Of a stretch of 64,000 bases of DNA, positions 62,476 through 64,000 are shown in pieces. Position 1 is the first letter of the stretch. The number at the start of each line of letters is the position of its first letter. This stretch comes from Halomonas alkalisoli. GTDB lineage: Bacteria > Pseudomonadota > Gammaproteobacteria > Pseudomonadales > Halomonadaceae. The notes beneath the pieces are model-generated. The model did no database searches. It saw nothing but the letters and a program-made list of their open reading frames with translations, and was not told where the DNA came from. Location of the stretch: positions 62,001-126,000 of the forward strand of contig NZ_JAKCMI010000026.1 in NCBI RefSeq assembly GCF_021412585.1, written 5' to 3'. The position numbers and the translations under genes are program-made.

Positions 62476-64000
62476 TTATTTATAAGCGTATGCATAATAA
62501 CTGTATTTAGTGGATGCCTTTCGGCGCATCGCATTGAGGATGGCACCTTTAAGGAAGAGGCCGCTGGTCTCTAGTTTCTCCACCGTGGCCTGTATCTCAC
62601 CCGGCGGGGTCATGCCGAAACGTGCCACGAGCAGGCTCGTGCCGACGTGCTTTCCAATGATGGCGGCATCGGTCACCGCGAGGACTGGCGGTGTGTCGAT
62701 GACCACCAGGTCGTAGCGGGACGAAAGGTCCACCATCAACTGGGAAAAGCTGGGCTGCATTAGCAACTCGGACGGATTAGACGGAGTCTGGCCACGGGCG
62801 ATGTATTCCAGCCCGTTCACCGCGGTGCTGCGGATCGCGTCTGTCAAGGTCAACTTTCCATCAAGCAGCTCGGAAAGCCCGCCTTCGCTGTCGCCATGAA
62901 AGACATGGTGTACATGCCCTTTACGCATGTCGCCGTCGATAACCAGCACTTTCTGGCCAGCCTGGGCACAGACCGCAGCCAGGTTGACACTGATGAAGCT
63001 TTTGCCGACCGCCGGCGAGGAGCTCGTCAGCATCAGCCGATTATCACCTGCCTCGAGCATGGCGAAATGCAGACTGGTACGCAGACTTCGCAGTGCCTCG
63101 ATGGAGAGGTCAGACGGGCTTCGCAGCGCCAGCAGGTCAGACAGGCCTGCGCGCGTGAAGCGGTGGGCCTTGGAGCTTCTGGAGAGCTTGGTTTGCTCCC
63201 CGGAGAGAGGGACGGTGGCATAGACGGGAAGGCCCAGCTCCTCTAGCTGCCGGGGTGTCTCGATACCCCGATTGAGCAGGTAACGGGCCATGACAATGGC
63301 AATGGCAACGAGCAGGCCCGTGATCAGGCTCACTATCATGTTCCGACTCGAACGCGGCTCGATAGGCGAAGGTTGGACGACAGCACGGTCGAGGATCCTG
63401 ACATTGCCAACGGTACCCGCCTGGACCAGACGCATTTCCTGCTGCTTGTTGAGCAGCTGGACATAGATCTCCTGATTGACGCGCGCCGACCGCTCCAGCC
63501 GAAGAATCTCCTGCTGGGTCTCAGGGAGGTCCATGATGCGCTCTTCCAGCTCTGCCTTGTTTACCTCCAGTTGCTGTTTCTTTTCCAGCAGCGCCCGGTA
63601 GGTGGGGTGGCTACTGGTGAACCGTTGCCCTAGCTCGGCTCGCTGGAACTCAATATCTGCCAGCTGGTTCTCAAACGCTACCAGTCTTTTCAGCATGGTT
63701 TCGGTCTGGAAGTCCAGGTCGACGGAATCGCGCTGGGCGCGATAATTGTTCAAGTTAGTTTCGGACGCAGCGAGCTGATCACCAACCTGGGGAAGCTGCT
63801 CCTCGAGGAACTCCAGCTGGCGGTCGGCCTCGGCGGATTGACGTTCGATATTCTGAGCCAGGAAGACCTGCATGATGGTGTTGAGCGTGTCCTCGATCTG
63901 CACCTTGTCCTGACCGGTCAGGCGAAGATTGACCAGCCACTCGCCTTTCGCCTGGTCGCTGCTCAAGCGCGACTTTAGCGCGTTGATCGCACTCAAGTGG
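62476..64000 (-). CDS. Wzc-like polysaccharide co-polymerase/tyrosine kinase (partial)
   Basis: The frame runs off the right end of the window without a start, so the N-terminal Wzz part is missing. Visible from N to C: a long coiled coil, the GNVR region ending in VGNVRILDRAVVQPSPIEP, the second membrane segment (MIVSLITGLLVAIAIVMARYLL), and a bacterial tyrosine kinase domain with Walker A SSPAVGKS, Walker A' VLVIDGDMRKG and Walker B LVVIDTPP. The C-terminus ends in a tyrosine cluster (YSYYAYAYK), the usual autophosphorylation tail. It would control chain length and export of the polymer made by the downstream genes. Confidence 0.93.
   Translation of the reverse strand, partial: HLSAINALKSRLSSDQAKGEWLVNLRLTGQDKVQIEDTLNTIMQVFLAQNIERQSAEADRQLEFLEEQLPQVGDQLAASETNLNNYRAQRDSVDLDFQTETMLKRLVAFENQLADIEFQRAELGQRFTSSHPTYRALLEKKQQLEVNKAELEERIMDLPETQQEILRLERSARVNQEIYVQLLNKQQEMRLVQAGTVGNVRILDRAVVQPSPIEPRSSRNMIVSLITGLLVAIAIVMARYLLNRGIETPRQLEELGLPVYATVPLSGEQTKLSRSSKAHRFTRAGLSDLLALRSPSDLSIEALRSLRTSLHFAMLEAGDNRLMLTSSSPAVGKSFISVNLAAVCAQAGQKVLVIDGDMRKGHVHHVFHGDSEGGLSELLDGKLTLTDAIRSTAVNGLEYIARGQTPSNPSELLMQPSFSQLMVDLSSRYDLVVIDTPPVLAVTDAAIIGKHVGTSLLVARFGMTPPGEIQATVEKLETSGLFLKGAILNAMRRKASTKYSYYAYAYK

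Noticed and set aside
1..64000. tRNA, rRNA or intact insertion sequence
   Set aside because: No cloverleaf, rRNA core sequence or complete transposase was recognised on reading; a tRNA scan was not possible.

Overview
The window looks like a chromosomal segment of a moderately halophilic gammaproteobacterium of the Halomonas/Halomonadaceae type. This is judged from gene content (FlhDC-controlled flagella with CheZ, FlhE and FlhF), high-GC codon use and acidic proteins; no rRNA or housekeeping marker is present to prove it. Almost everything is on the minus strand, so operons read from right to left.

Positions 1-35,300 hold a motility, chemotaxis and cyclic-di-GMP block. From right to left: a diguanylate cyclase; a very large LOV/PAS/GGDEF/EAL protein; a PilZ flagellar-brake/HD-GYP fusion; fliS-fliT-fliK-like-flhX; the master regulator flhDC; motAB-cheAW; a receptor with almost no ligand domain; an Aer-type receptor followed by cheR; cheB-receptor-cheY-cheZ; then flhB-flhA-flhF-(FlhG-like remnant)-flhE-fliA. 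Five good sigma-28 promoters (TAAAGTTT-N11-GCCGATAA type) precede cheB, a receptor gene, motA, fliS and the LOV/EAL gene. Terminators follow flhDC and cheZ. CheA carries two near-identical P2 domains, and FlhG appears to be reduced to a short protein without a P-loop.

Positions 35,500-64,000 are a surface polysaccharide locus of Wzx/Wzy type. From right to left: a Wzc-like tyrosine autokinase (cut by the window end), an initiating undecaprenyl-phosphate sugar transferase, a PglK-like ABC flippase, four glycosyltransferases, a HAD protein, a UbiA-like membrane protein, an asparagine-synthase-like amidotransferase, an EpsG/Wzy-like polymerase, a transglutaminase-fold protein, then (beyond the inserted cassette) another glycosyltransferase, TviB-type UDP-HexNAc 6-dehydrogenase and a uronate 4-epimerase. 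The expected product is a polymer with N-acetylated uronic acid that may be amidated.

Inside this locus, at 39,580-48,599, is a more AT-rich cassette. Three genes joined by ATGA overlaps encode an L-glutamine kinase (PEP-synthase-like), a class I amidotransferase-type hydrolase and a nucleotidyltransferase. This matches the Campylobacter jejuni Cj1418/Cj1417/Cj1416 set that makes cytidine diphosphoramidate for capsule phosphoramidate groups. Upstream lie three tandem paralogues of the CDP-glycerol glycerophosphotransferase family, separated by decayed 5' fragments of the kinase gene. I infer that they transfer phosphoramidate to the polymer. The cassette is flanked by decayed duplicates of its host locus: a polymerase fragment on the left, and epimerase, dehydrogenase and glycosyltransferase fragments on the right. 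This points to insertion by recombination followed by tandem amplification.
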